DNA of 51,373 nucleotides from Christensenella sp. UBA4263. GTDB taxonomy: Bacteria; Bacillota; Clostridia; Christensenellales; Aristaeellaceae. The translations under genes were made by a program, and so were the position numbers. The DNA lies in the NCBI GenBank assembly GCA_002395225.1, contig DGWH01000012.1, forward strand, positions 1 to 51,373, given 5' to 3'. This document shows positions 1 through 8,689 of this stretch, in pieces (position 1 is the stretch's first letter; each line of letters starts with the position of its first letter). The notes under the pieces are model-generated. The model saw nothing but the letters and a program-made list of their open reading frames with translations. It was not told where the DNA came from and made no database searches.

Positions 1-50
1 ATGTCCGCGGTCGTGGCTTTTCGTGGGCCTCTCTCGCCGACAGCTTGCGC

Positions 51-106
51 ATTATACCTCAGGCCAAAACCCATGTCAACAACTTTTTTTCAGGCTTTTT
101 TCTTCC
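51..106 (-). promoter_or_regulatory. Perfect-consensus sigma-A promoter with A-tract UP-like element, firing off the left edge
   Basis: Read on the minus strand there is TTGACA (74-79), a 17-bp spacer and TATAAT (51-56), followed by a GC-rich discriminator (GCGC). Two A-runs lie directly upstream of the -35 box (81-106), as in UP elements. All 12 hexamer bases match consensus. The transcribed gene lies beyond position 1, so its identity is unknown; promoters this good often drive stable RNAs or ribosomal genes, which is inference only. Confidence 0.8.
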
Positions 107-231
107 AGACGTACAATTTACAAACATTATTAATTCGCCTCTCTGTTTTCGTTCGTATTTCGCCCGGCGTTCAGGACACTTTCCCCGGTTTCCCGCCCTT
201 TATCCGCATTGTATCCGAACGAAATTTCTTT

Positions 232-270
232 TAAAAAAATGTAAGCCGGCACTGATCTGTGCCGGCTTAC
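232..270 (-). terminator. Rho-independent terminator of the GGDEF gene
   Basis: A perfect 12-bp stem (241-252 with 259-270, loop TGATCT) is followed on the minus strand by a T7 run. It begins 8 bp after the stop codon of the diguanylate cyclase gene. Between it and the left-edge promoter (107-231) I see nothing that supports a gene. Confidence 0.9.
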
Positions 271-277
271 AGGGTTT

Positions 278-1465
278 TCACGATTCGGTTGGCTGTTGGC
301 CTGACTCTTCTTCAATGATCCGATGGTGCACTTTCTTCACTTCGTACTGCCGTTCATCCGCCAGATCAATGACTTCCTTAATTGACTTTTTCTCATCCAG
401 TCTGGCATAGCCGACACTCACACTAAGCTTATAGGGGGATTTCGCCTCCTCATCGCTCTCTTTCAGTGTCCGCTCAATCTGGATGATCAGCTTCTTGATC
501 TCATCCTCTCCGGCCGCTTCAACCAGGAGCATGAATTCATCACCGCCGTACCGGCCGATGACCGACTTTTTCCGCTGCTTGCCGCAGGAAACCCGCAGCG
601 CATTTGCCACCCGCACAAGCGCTGCATCTCCCTCGGTATGACCGTACCGGTCATTGACATGCTTGAACTTATCCACGTCAAGAATCATGAAATACATCGG
701 GATGGCTTCGTTTCTTGTCGCGAACCACAGATTCATCTGCTTCATGAACTGTCTGCGGTTAGGTAGCTGTGTCAGCGTGTCGATGGACACCGCCTCATCC
801 AGAGAATTCACATACATGAGAAGGGTGACAAGGGCAAGCGCAATATTGGTAAGCGGAATCTGGGGGAAAAACACCTGAATAAAGCTGGTAAATGACAGAA
901 GCAGCGGAAATCCCGAATGAAGCAGATACAGCCTGCCTTCCGGAACATGCCGGTTTCTGTATGCGCACTGAATGGAATTGTTGCAGATCAGATACACATA
1001 GATGAAAGGAAACGTATACTGGGCCGTCAGGAACCAGGGTCCCTGCTGAAACTGTCCGTTTTCATCCAGATAGAAAAGTGCACGGTTGAACAGATTGGCA
1101 ATCAGGATATAAATCATCACAAGGATCGGCAGAGAAAGAAAAAACATCTTCATTCTGTCTGTGTGCACCGGATTTCCCTGAAGCATCTGAAAGTAATGGT
1201 ACCACATGTACACCATGACCACCGACATCAGGAAATAGGCGGATTTAAAGACCATCAGAGCCGGCCCCCAGGGCGGAAGCATTCCCCTGTGGAAAAGAAC
1301 AAACACCGTATCGGACAGGGCAAAGCCGATCTGAGCCCCCATGGCATGAATAAAATCCTTCTGGGATTCCATTCTGGAAAACCCAAGTGACTTTATAAAA
1401 ACAGTGAACATGATGATAAGGGAGATAATGTTCACTTCAGTATATAATATGTTGACTGTATCCAC
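278..1465 (-). CDS. Membrane-bound diguanylate cyclase (GGDEF domain)
   Basis: This 395-residue protein would make cyclic di-GMP from two GTP at the cytoplasmic face of the membrane. The first about 220 residues are hydrophobic, with several predicted membrane helices and no recognised sensor domain. The GGDEF domain fills the C-terminal half; the signature RYGGDEF is intact (GGDEF at about 307-311) and the domain ends with a typical ADERQYEVKK segment. The usual inhibitory I-site RxxD five residues before GGDEF reads RKKS, so product inhibition through that site is probably lost. The start is GTG behind a GGGGGAG ribosome binding site. The gene is monocistronic, with its own promoter and terminator. 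An HD-GYP phosphodiesterase that could oppose it lies at 39.7-42.7 kb. The signal sensed is unknown. Confidence 0.9.
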   Translation of the reverse strand: MDTVNILYTEVNIISLIIMFTVFIKSLGFSRMESQKDFIHAMGAQIGFALSDTVFVLFHRGMLPPWGPALMVFKSAYFLMSVVMVYMWYHYFQMLQGNPVHTDRMKMFFLSLPILVMIYILIANLFNRALFYLDENGQFQQGPWFLTAQYTFPFIYVYLICNNSIQCAYRNRHVPEGRLYLLHSGFPLLLSFTSFIQVFFPQIPLTNIALALVTLLMYVNSLDEAVSIDTLTQLPNRRQFMKQMNLWFATRNEAIPMYFMILDVDKFKHVNDRYGHTEGDAALVRVANALRVSCGKQRKKSVIGRYGGDEFMLLVEAAGEDEIKKLIIQIERTLKESDEEAKSPYKLSVSVGYARLDEKKSIKEVIDLADERQYEVKKVHHRIIEEESGQQPTES

Positions 1466-1517
1466 CGTTCTCCCCCTTTTTCATTTTCCTCAGTCTCGAA
1501 CAGGTTAATACAGAAAG

Positions 1518-1546
1518 ATTATACCGCATCACGATTTGAAATTAAA
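1518..1546 (-). promoter_or_regulatory. Promoter of the GGDEF gene
   Basis: On the minus strand a perfect -10 TATAAT (1518-1523) is preceded by a 17-bp spacer and a weak -35 TTTAAT (1541-1546). The likely transcription start is about 45 bp before the GTG start. Confidence 0.6.
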
Positions 1547-1603
1547 GCCCAATTCATAAAAATTATACAGTTTTAGCATGCTAACAAGAGACAAATTACC
1601 TAT

Positions 1604-1638
1604 AAAACAAAAGCAGCACGCCCCTGTCGGCATGCTGC
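1604..1638 (-). terminator. Terminator of the ruvCAB-queA operon
   Basis: A 10-bp stem with one G-T pair (1613-1622 with 1629-1638, 6-nt loop) is followed on the minus strand by TTTTGTTTT. It begins 18 bp after the queA stop codon. Confidence 0.85.
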
Positions 1639-1655
1639 ACGATGAAAAAGTCCCA

Positions 1656-2681
1656 TTACAGAATGAGCATTGCATCACCAAATGAAAAGAAGCGATAGCG
1701 TTCCTTTACCGCGGTTTCATAGGCCTTAAGTGCTGTTTCCCGCCCGATAAAGGCTGAAACCAGCATGAGAAGCGTGCTTTCCGGCAGATGGAAATTCGTG
1801 ATCAGTGCATCCACCGCCTTGATTCGGACGCCCGGCTTGATAAAGATCTGGGTAAAGCCGCTCCCCGCATGAATCACGCCGGAATCATCCGCCACCGTTT
1901 CCAATGTCCGCACACTGGTTGTTCCCACGCAGATGACCCTTCCCCCGCCATTTCTGGCTGCGTTGATCCGCTCCGCCTGCTCCTCCGTTACCTCATAGTA
2001 TTCACTGTGCATGTGATGATCATCCACGTTCTCCTCTTTCACCGGCCGGAACGTTCCGAGGCCGACGTGAAGAAGCACCGGAACAACATCGATCCCCTTT
2101 TCCCGGATGCGGTCAAGGAGTTCCGGCGTAAAGTGCAGGCCGGCCGTCGGCGCAGCCGCGCTTCCGTCTGTTTTGGCATAGACCGTCTGATACCGGTTGC
2201 GGTCCTCCAGCCGTTCATGAATATACGGCGGGAGCGGCATCTGCCCGAGTTCATCCAGAATCTCCTCGAAGACCCCGTCCCAGGTAAAGCGGACCGTTCT
2301 GCCCCCGTCCTCCCCAATGCTCAGAATCGTTGCCTTCAGTTTCCCTTCCCCGAAGATGAACTCCGCACCGGGCTTTGCCCGTTTCCCGGGTTTCAGAATC
2401 ACTTCCCAGTCCGTCAGATTCAGGCGCTTCAGCAAAAGAAATTCAATTGCGCCACCCGTTTCCGCCTTCACGCCGTAAAGCCGCGCCGGAATGACTCTTG
2501 TTTCATTGACGACCAGTACATCCCCCGGATTCAGATACTCAATGACATCCCGGAAAATTCGGTGTTCAATGGTGTCCTTTTTCCGGTCAATCACCATCAG
2601 GCGGGAACTGTCACGGGGATAAACCGGTTTCTGTGCAATCAGTTCCTCAGGCAGATCATAATAGAAATCACTGGTCTTCAT
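1656..2681 (-). CDS. queA: S-adenosylmethionine:tRNA ribosyltransferase-isomerase QueA
   Basis: QueA transfers and rearranges the ribosyl part of S-adenosylmethionine onto 7-aminomethyl-7-deazaguanine in tRNA, forming epoxyqueuosine at the wobble position of GUN anticodons. At 341 residues it has the usual family length and is colinear with it: the N-terminal DFYYDLPEELIAQ motif, the central AAPTAGLHFT motif and the C-terminal ITNFHLPESTLLMLVSA motif are all present. It is the last gene of the ruvC-ruvA-ruvB-queA operon and overlaps the end of ruvB by 14 bp, which suggests coupled translation. The Holliday-junction and queuosine gene pairing is common in Firmicutes; the usual next partner, tgt, is absent here because a terminator follows. 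Confidence 0.97.
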   Translation of the reverse strand: MKTSDFYYDLPEELIAQKPVYPRDSSRLMVIDRKKDTIEHRIFRDVIEYLNPGDVLVVNETRVIPARLYGVKAETGGAIEFLLLKRLNLTDWEVILKPGKRAKPGAEFIFGEGKLKATILSIGEDGGRTVRFTWDGVFEEILDELGQMPLPPYIHERLEDRNRYQTVYAKTDGSAAAPTAGLHFTPELLDRIREKGIDVVPVLLHVGLGTFRPVKEENVDDHHMHSEYYEVTEEQAERINAARNGGGRVICVGTTSVRTLETVADDSGVIHAGSGFTQIFIKPGVRIKAVDALITNFHLPESTLLMLVSAFIGRETALKAYETAVKERYRFFSFGDAMLIL

Positions 2682-3741
2682 TCTTCATTTCTCCATCCAG
2701 CATGGACATCTGGCCCTGCGGCACAGTGTCCTGAATATACGTTTTCGGCACGGGCAGCTTCATGTGCTCATAGGCCGCCTTGGTGCAGATCCGCCCACGG
2801 GGCGTCCGCATGACAAAGCCCAGCTGCATCAGGTACGGCTCCACCACATCCTCAATGGTGACGGCATCCTCACCCGTCGTTGCTGCCAGCGTATCAAGGC
2901 CCACCGGCCGGCCCTCGAATTTCACCATCATGGTAGTCAGGATTTCCCGGTCTACCCGGTCAAGTCCGAGGTTGTCCACCTGCAGCAGCTGCAGTGCTTC
3001 CTGGGCTATGGCCTTTGTAATGGTTCCGTCTCCGCGGACCTGTGCGTAGTCCCGGACACGCCTGAGCAGACGGTTGACGATACGGGGCGTTCCCCGGCTC
3101 CGTCCGGCAATCTCGCGGATTCCGTCCTCATCGTACTTGATGTTCAGGACTTTCGAGGAATGCTGAATGATTTTCATCAGCTCATCCGTGGTGTACATCT
3201 GCAGTCTGAACAGAATGCCAAAACGGTCTCTCAGCGGGGCAGAAAGTGAGCCCGCCCTGGTCGTGGCACCGATCAGCGTAAATTTGGGCAGATCCAGCCG
3301 GATGCTTCTGGCACTCGGTCCTTTTCCGATCATGATATCCAGGGCAAAATCTTCCATGGCCGGATACAGAACTTCCTCAACCGCATGCGAAAGCCGGTGT
3401 ATTTCATCAATAAACAGCACATCCCCGCTGGAAAGGTTGGTCAGAAGGCTGGCCAGATCTCCCGCCCGTTCAATGGCAGGGCCGCTGGTTACCCGGATGT
3501 TCTGTCCCATTTCCGCGGCCACGATGGCTGCAAGGGTCGTCTTTCCAAGTCCCGGAGGGCCGTACAGCAGAATATGATCAAGGGAGTCATGCCTTTCCCT
3601 GGCCGCCTGAATGTAAATGTTCAGGCTGTCCTTGACCACCTGCTGACCCACATATTCCGTCAGCGTTTTCGGCCGGAGACTTTTTTCCTGTTCATCTTCC
3701 TGTTCCTTGAATCCCCCGGTAACCAGTCTTTCCTCTTCCAT
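2668..3741 (-). CDS. ruvB: Holliday junction branch migration ATPase RuvB
   Basis: RuvB is the hexameric AAA+ motor that drives branch migration of Holliday junctions together with RuvA. The 357-residue protein carries the early LRPKTLTEYVGQ segment, Walker A GPPGLGKTT, Walker B DEIH, the sensor 1 GATTRAGSLSAPLRDRFG region and the winged-helix C-terminus with the TPRGR motif. Length is at the upper end of the family because of a short N-terminal extension and a polar tail. It sits 53 bp after ruvA and overlaps queA by 14 bp. The start is ATG behind the purine-rich sequence GAATGGTGATGG, a modest ribosome binding site. Confidence 0.98.
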   Translation of the reverse strand: MEEERLVTGGFKEQEDEQEKSLRPKTLTEYVGQQVVKDSLNIYIQAARERHDSLDHILLYGPPGLGKTTLAAIVAAEMGQNIRVTSGPAIERAGDLASLLTNLSSGDVLFIDEIHRLSHAVEEVLYPAMEDFALDIMIGKGPSARSIRLDLPKFTLIGATTRAGSLSAPLRDRFGILFRLQMYTTDELMKIIQHSSKVLNIKYDEDGIREIAGRSRGTPRIVNRLLRRVRDYAQVRGDGTITKAIAQEALQLLQVDNLGLDRVDREILTTMMVKFEGRPVGLDTLAATTGEDAVTIEDVVEPYLMQLGFVMRTPRGRICTKAAYEHMKLPVPKTYIQDTVPQGQMSMLDGEMKNEDQ

Positions 3742-3794
3742 TTGGATCCATCACCATTCCTGTTCATATTCTAAACAAATTCTTCGTTTCAACT

Positions 3795-4400
3795 TTAAAG
3801 TGAGCCGATCTGACGCAGAGCCAGCATGATCAGCTGGTCTGTCTCCGTCGCCTTGTCTCGTACCAGATTGATTGCCCGGGCTGCTTCGGCCGCCGTGTAT
3901 CCCAGTGCCTGCAGGGCTGCCTGTGCCTCTTTCTCCGCACTGGCTGCCGGCTGTGTTCCCACTCCCGCTGTCGTCCCCGCGGGAATGCTGACATCTGCCT
4001 GCTCAATCTTGTCCTTCAGTTCCATGGCAATGCGCTGCGCCGTCTTCTTTCCGATGCCCGGTGCCCGGGCAAGCGAGGTGACATCGCCCGTCACAATCGC
4101 CACCGAAAGATCTTTCAGCGACAGCGCCGAAAGAACGCCCAGTGCCGTTTTTGCACCGACACCGGATACAGAGCAAAGCCGCCTGAACATATCCCTTTCC
4201 TGTTTGGTTGAAAAGCCATACAGCTCCATGGCATCCTCACGCACATTCAGAATGGTGTAACAGTGCCATTTTTCCCCAGCCGCAGGCGCATCCGAAACCG
4301 TGGTCATGGAGCACTGCAGCAGGAAGCCAACGCCGCCGGCGTTGACAATAACCTCGTTATGACCTTTATCCGCTATAGTTCCCTCAATAAAATCAATCAT
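3795..4400 (-). CDS. ruvA: Holliday junction DNA helicase subunit RuvA
   Basis: RuvA binds the four-way junction as a tetramer and loads RuvB. The 201-residue protein shows the N-terminal OB-fold (MIDFIEGTIADKG), the tandem helix-hairpin-helix region with SVSGVGAKTALGVLS and APGIGKKTAQRIAMELKDK, an Ala-rich linker, and the C-terminal RuvB-binding domain with ALQALGYTAAEA. All three domains are intact. It lies 38 bp after ruvC, with ribosome binding site AGGGGAT. Product of the same transcript as ruvC, ruvB and queA. Confidence 0.98.
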   Translation of the reverse strand: MIDFIEGTIADKGHNEVIVNAGGVGFLLQCSMTTVSDAPAAGEKWHCYTILNVREDAMELYGFSTKQERDMFRRLCSVSGVGAKTALGVLSALSLKDLSVAIVTGDVTSLARAPGIGKKTAQRIAMELKDKIEQADVSIPAGTTAGVGTQPAASAEKEAQAALQALGYTAAEAARAINLVRDKATETDQLIMLALRQIGSL

Positions 4401-4438
4401 CTTTTATCCCCTGAATCCGGTCCGGTTCGGACCGTTTC

Positions 4439-4933
4439 TTATTTGATTATGAACTGCTCCCTGCCCGCACCCGAGTGTGCATGACAGATCGCACAGGCCA
4501 CGCCGTCTGCCGCATCATCCGGCCTCGGGATTTCCGGGATGTTCAGGAGCATTTTAACCATCATCTGAACCTGATGCTTGTCTGCTCCGCCGTATCCGAC
4601 AACCGCCTGCTTGATCTGCATCGGGGTATATTCAAACAGCCGGTCCGTATACTCCCGGCAGACCGCCAGCGCGACACCGCGTGCCCCGCCAACCTGAATG
4701 CCGGTTGTGACATTCTTTGAAAAGAAAAGCTCTTCAAATGCGATTTCCTCCGGCTTAAATGTCTTCAGCAGACTTCTCACCCCGAACATCAGGCTCTGCA
4801 GCCGCGTCGGAAAGCTGTCTCTCGGATAAGTCAGAAGCGCTCCGTACTGAACCAGCTTTTCTTTGTATCCATCACTTTCAATGACTCCCCAGCCCATGGT
4901 GGCCAGTCCGGGATCAATTCCCAGTATTCTCAT
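4439..4933 (-). CDS. ruvC: Holliday junction resolvase RuvC
   Basis: RuvC is the dimeric endonuclease that cuts Holliday junctions symmetrically. The 164-residue protein begins with the signature MRILGIDPGLATMGWG (catalytic Asp7), has the second acidic residue in the AFEELFF segment (residues about 64-70) and the last two in DDAADG near residues 137-142, so the full acidic tetrad appears present. It is the first gene of the operon, with ribosome binding site GGAGG 7 bp before ATG and a strong promoter just upstream. Length is normal. Confidence 0.97.
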   Translation of the reverse strand: MRILGIDPGLATMGWGVIESDGYKEKLVQYGALLTYPRDSFPTRLQSLMFGVRSLLKTFKPEEIAFEELFFSKNVTTGIQVGGARGVALAVCREYTDRLFEYTPMQIKQAVVGYGGADKHQVQMMVKMLLNIPEIPRPDDAADGVACAICHAHSGAGREQFIIK

Positions 4934-4956
4934 TTTCTTCCCTCCAGACCTGATTC

Positions 4957-4985
4957 AGTTTATCCTGTTTCACATCACTTGTCAA
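4957..4985 (-). promoter_or_regulatory. Promoter of the ruvCAB-queA operon
   Basis: Minus-strand TTGACA (4980-4985), 17-bp spacer, TAAACT (4957-4962). The start of transcription would be near 4950, giving a 5' leader of about 17 nt. No LexA-type operator was recognised here. Confidence 0.8.
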
Positions 4986-5045
4986 TCTGTTCTGCCAGAG
5001 AGTCTGAGAACCGCAGAGACCAGGACCACAGCTGCCGGAAAACGG

Positions 5046-5840
5046 TCACCTTCCATGGCAGTTCTTATACTTTTTCCCGCTTCCGCACGGGCACGGCTCA
5101 TTCCTGCCAATCTTTACGCCCCCGCGTCCACCATATGCTCCTCCTGCCCGCAAAGAGCTGAGGAGGCTGAGCTCCGGATGCAGCCGTCTGGTCAGTTCCT
5201 CCTGCGGCCATCCTTTACGGTCCCGCCTGTTCACGCTGTTCAGGTAACCCCGGACGAACTGCATGTCACTGTTCAGCAGCTCCGACGGAACATCATCTGA
5301 GTCATAATCGTAACATGCCTTAATTGCAGCATATCCTTCATTCAATGCATCTTGCGTACTGATCTTCCCGGTGGATACCTTCCCCCACAAGGCAGGAATA
5401 AAGATCGGGTCACCGCCGAGCCGCATCATTGTCTTTTCAAAGGCGATCATTTCCTTTGTCCGGATGTACCCGGTTTCAGCCAGCTCCCTGATCTGCCTGG
5501 CTGTCGGCATCCAGTATTCAACGTCCGCAGCATAATTCTGCACAGCCTTTTGGAGAGTCTGAAGCTCCTCAGGATCAAAGTGAATGGATGCGTAGGGATT
5601 CCCCACCGCATCTGCCTCTTTAAGCCTGCTGAGCATTTCGCCCTCTGTCACAATCACCGGACGGATCATTTCACCGTCATAAACCATCATGGACTCGGCA
5701 TCCAGGGATTCCAGCAATTCGTCTGTGCTGATCTTCTCGCCTCCGGTTTCATAGATGGCTTTCAGCACCTCAGCCGGGTACTCCCCGTACAGCCACTCTC
5801 CCGCCGTCACGCATATGTCAAGCCAGCTTTTATCCATCAT
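5046..5840 (-). CDS. SEC-C motif protein of unknown function
   Basis: I recognise only the end: the last about 20 residues hold a SEC-C zinc-binding motif (NEPCPCGSGKKYKNCHG, ligands Cys-Cys-Cys-His), known from the C-terminus of SecA and from many small proteins, where it binds SecB or ribosomes. The preceding about 245 residues are mixed helical and acidic, with no family I can name. The longest reading frame starts at a GTG at 5876 and includes an ATG at 5873, but the predicted transcription start falls at about 5877, so I prefer the ATG-ATG pair at 5840/5837, which leaves room for a short leader. It is a single-gene unit between ruvC and the GH3 gene, transcribed leftward; the next 85 bp before ruvC hold the ruv promoter. 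Confidence 0.8.
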   Translation of the reverse strand: MMDKSWLDICVTAGEWLYGEYPAEVLKAIYETGGEKISTDELLESLDAESMMVYDGEMIRPVIVTEGEMLSRLKEADAVGNPYASIHFDPEELQTLQKAVQNYAADVEYWMPTARQIRELAETGYIRTKEMIAFEKTMMRLGGDPIFIPALWGKVSTGKISTQDALNEGYAAIKACYDYDSDDVPSELLNSDMQFVRGYLNSVNRRDRKGWPQEELTRRLHPELSLLSSLRAGGAYGGRGGVKIGRNEPCPCGSGKKYKNCHGR

Positions 5841-5883
5841 TTTCAGCTCTTCATCCGATCTAGAATAATTCATCACCTGTCAT

Positions 5884-5912
5884 ATCATACGGTTGCTCCG
5901 CGTTCCTGTAAA
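5884..5912 (-). promoter_or_regulatory. Promoter of the SEC-C gene
   Basis: Minus-strand TTTACA (5907-5912), 17-bp spacer, TATGAT (5884-5889). From here to 6070 I see no gene or repeat. Confidence 0.7.
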
Positions 5913-6074
5913 GACCTGATGAGAAAAAAAGCTGGGATTCATGCAAAGCGCGATCCCTGTGCAGATTGTGTTCATTTTTGCGAGAAATCTATTTTCAGTT
6001 CCTGTTTTCCACACATCTGAGCCCATCGTAAATCAATGGTCTCTATTTTCAACCGAATCTGGAACATGCCAAAA

Positions 6075-6114
6075 AAGGACTGGCTATGCCGAAAAAGTTT
6101 CAGCATAACCAGCC
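6075..6114 (-). terminator. Terminator of the GH3 beta-glucosidase gene
   Basis: On the minus strand a long stem (6101-6114 with 6077-6090, one or two imperfect pairs) is followed by TTTTTT. It lies 24 bp after the stop codon. Confidence 0.85.
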
Positions 6115-6137
6115 TTTTCAGGTACAGATTCTGTTTC

Positions 6138-8651
6138 TTATTTCTGTTCGTCAACGATTGCGCGTTTTGAACGCAGTGCCGCCTTCACAATGCGGATGCA
6201 GCTGCGGCGCAGCTCCTCCGGGGAAAGATCGCAGTTTCCGCAGCCGTGAAGCGCCCGTTCAATCTCCGCCTGGTCACTCACGCGTCCCGGCATGATCAGG
6301 TCATTTCCCGCCCGGATACATTTGGCGGCCGAGGAGCCGTGTCCGGTGTTCGTGGTGGTCCAGTCGGTCATGATCAGACCGTCAAAGCCCCATTCCTCCC
6401 GGGCCAGCGTCGTACAGAGATCATGGCTGTTGGCCGTGTGTACGCCGTTTACCCGGTTATAACTGGTCATCATCGCCACGGGATGACTGAATTTCACGGC
6501 AATTTCAAAGCCTTTCAGATACAGTTCCCGGAGTGTCCTTTCCGTCACATTCGCGCTGACGCCCATCCGGTTTTCTTCCTGATTGTTGCAGGCAAAATGC
6601 TTGATGGTTGTCCCCAGGCCCTCTGTGGCCTGGACGCCCTGGGTAATGGCTGCGGCCACCATTCCGGACACGAACGGGTCCTCCGAGAAGTATTCATAAT
6701 TGCGGCCGCAAAGCGGATTGCGATGAATGTTCATGCCCGGCGCCAGCCAGAGTGCCACACGGAACTGCTGCATTTCTCTGGCAATGTGGGCACCGATTTC
6801 CCTCAAGAGAGGGAGATCAAAGGTCTGTGCCAGCAGCGTTCCGGCCGGAATGGCTGTGGCAAACTGCCAGATGGATTTGGCCTCATCATGGAGCTCCAGT
6901 TTCCCGAAGAAGCGATTTTCCAGCATCCGGAACCGGTTCAGCCGATACACGCTGCCATCTGCCGGATCGATTTCATACCGGATCTGCAGCCGCAGGCCGG
7001 CAGGTCCGTCCGCCATCGTCATCCCGGGGATGCCTTTTTCCCTGTACTCCACCGTTTCCCCGGCCGCGCCCGGCACTTTCTTTCCCGAATCCCCAATCAT
7101 CTCGCCGGAGAAGGGGCCCAGTGCGCCGACAACCAGATCAATCTGCTCTTTTTCCGTCAGTGTATCAACGCGTCTTTCCGCTTCCCGCTCCAGTTCCTCC
7201 TCTGCATTCGTGCAGACCGGTTCAAATTCCGCCCGGCTCGCCTCAATGGCCTCTCTGCCGACCGGAATGGTCTGAACTTTCTCGATCTGCTGCCGGATCC
7301 ACGCCTCGTGACGGCTGATCTCCTCCTCCGTCGGTTCGATCTCCCGAATGGAAGTGAGCTGTTCGCAGATTCTGCGGACATGCCGGAGCAGGTGCGTTTC
7401 CTCTGTCTGGAGAGCCAGGATTCCCTTCCACTCCGGGCCAGTCATCAGCAGGTATTGGCCCTTCTCCAGCACATAGGCTGCCGGACCTTCCCTGAATGAG
7501 GTCAGCTGTCCCAGGGTAACCCGGAGCTCCACCGTCTCCGATTCCCCGGGCTCAAGGATGCGTGTCTTGCCAAAAGCCACCAGCCGCCTGAACTCCTTTT
7601 TCTGCTCCGCCATCGGGCAGGCGGCGTAGAGGAGGACGACATGTGCGCCGCTGACAGCGCCTGTATTGGTGACGGAAATGCCCACATTTACCGCATTTCC
7701 GCAGAGCTCCGCCTGCACACATTCCTCCCGGAACGTGGTATACGAGAGTCCATAGCCGAAGGGATATCTCGGTTTTACCCCAAAACTGTCGAAATACCGG
7801 TAGCCCACATAGATGCCATCCGTGTACTCCTCCTCAATGACGTTTCCGTTCCGGTAGGAGAACGCGGCACTGGAGGGATAATCCAGGTAATTGACTGCCC
7901 AGGTATCCGTCAGGCAGCCGGAGGGATTCACCGCGCCGGTGAGGATATCCGCCGCCGCACTGCCCGAATCACAGCCTGCCTGTCCCATGAGGAGGACGGC
8001 AGAAACAGGGCATTTGTCAAGAATGGAGAGATCCATTACCCCGCCGACATTCAGCAAAAGCACCAGCGGCTTTCCGGAATCCGCCAGCACCCGGATCTGC
8101 GTTTCCTCGGTCTCGGTCAGGTAGTAATCCCCTGCCTCTTCCCTTCGGTCCGCTCCTTCCCCGGAAATGCGGGAAATGACATATACCAGGACATCCGCCC
8201 CGTCCATATCCTCCGGACGGATCGGTATCGACGGTGTTTCCAGTGCATACCGGACATGGGCATCATACAGCTTTTCCGTATCCTTTTCCGGTCCGGCCGC
8301 CTCATAAATCCGGTTCATCCATTCGTTCCAGAGACGATCATATTCGGTATCCAGCGCATCCAGATACGCCGTATTGGAAAGCTCAATTCCTGCCTGCTCA
8401 AGTCCCTCTGCCACGCTCACTACGTGCCGGCTGTTGACATCGCCGCTTCCCGTTCCGCCCTTGATGGTGTGCCGCGCGCCAAGCCCGAAAAGGCCCACTT
8501 TGACGCCCGGTTTCAGCGGCAATACCCCGTTATTTTCAAGCAGTACCATGCCGGATGCCGCCGCGTATCTTGAGAGCCTTCTGCCCTCCAGTTCAAGCGG
8601 CGTAACGCTTTCATCCCCCTGGCCTGAGTAAAAACGATTCAGATAAAACAA
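6138..8651 (-). CDS. GH3 family beta-glucosidase with reversed domain order
   Basis: This 837-residue protein hydrolyses beta-linked glucosides, probably in the cytoplasm since no signal peptide is seen. Domain order is swapped relative to most GH3 enzymes: the alpha/beta GH3 C-domain comes first (about 20-230, with VLLENNGVLPLKPG), then the PFGYGLSYTTF segment and a fibronectin III-like domain (about 290-400), a linker, and finally the (beta/alpha)8 catalytic domain (about 490-830). The catalytic Asp is in GLIMTDW (about residue 763), and HFACNNQE and MTSYNRVNG motifs match the family. Such order is known from ruminal Butyrivibrio and Ruminococcus beta-glucosidases. The start is TTG at 8651, supported by GGGAGG 8 bp upstream. 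Monocistronic, with its own promoter and terminator. Substrate specificity cannot be told. Confidence 0.95.
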   Translation of the reverse strand: MFYLNRFYSGQGDESVTPLELEGRRLSRYAAASGMVLLENNGVLPLKPGVKVGLFGLGARHTIKGGTGSGDVNSRHVVSVAEGLEQAGIELSNTAYLDALDTEYDRLWNEWMNRIYEAAGPEKDTEKLYDAHVRYALETPSIPIRPEDMDGADVLVYVISRISGEGADRREEAGDYYLTETEETQIRVLADSGKPLVLLLNVGGVMDLSILDKCPVSAVLLMGQAGCDSGSAAADILTGAVNPSGCLTDTWAVNYLDYPSSAAFSYRNGNVIEEEYTDGIYVGYRYFDSFGVKPRYPFGYGLSYTTFREECVQAELCGNAVNVGISVTNTGAVSGAHVVLLYAACPMAEQKKEFRRLVAFGKTRILEPGESETVELRVTLGQLTSFREGPAAYVLEKGQYLLMTGPEWKGILALQTEETHLLRHVRRICEQLTSIREIEPTEEEISRHEAWIRQQIEKVQTIPVGREAIEASRAEFEPVCTNAEEELEREAERRVDTLTEKEQIDLVVGALGPFSGEMIGDSGKKVPGAAGETVEYREKGIPGMTMADGPAGLRLQIRYEIDPADGSVYRLNRFRMLENRFFGKLELHDEAKSIWQFATAIPAGTLLAQTFDLPLLREIGAHIAREMQQFRVALWLAPGMNIHRNPLCGRNYEYFSEDPFVSGMVAAAITQGVQATEGLGTTIKHFACNNQEENRMGVSANVTERTLRELYLKGFEIAVKFSHPVAMMTSYNRVNGVHTANSHDLCTTLAREEWGFDGLIMTDWTTTNTGHGSSAAKCIRAGNDLIMPGRVSDQAEIERALHGCGNCDLSPEELRRSCIRIVKAALRSKRAIVDEQK

Positions 8652-8689
8652 ATTCTCCGCCTCCCTGACTTTGATGTTTTGCTTTCCTC

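Noticed and set aside
5972..6154. 60-codon minus-strand frame between the GH3 and SEC-C genes
   Set aside because: It crosses the GH3 terminator hairpin and has no convincing start signal.
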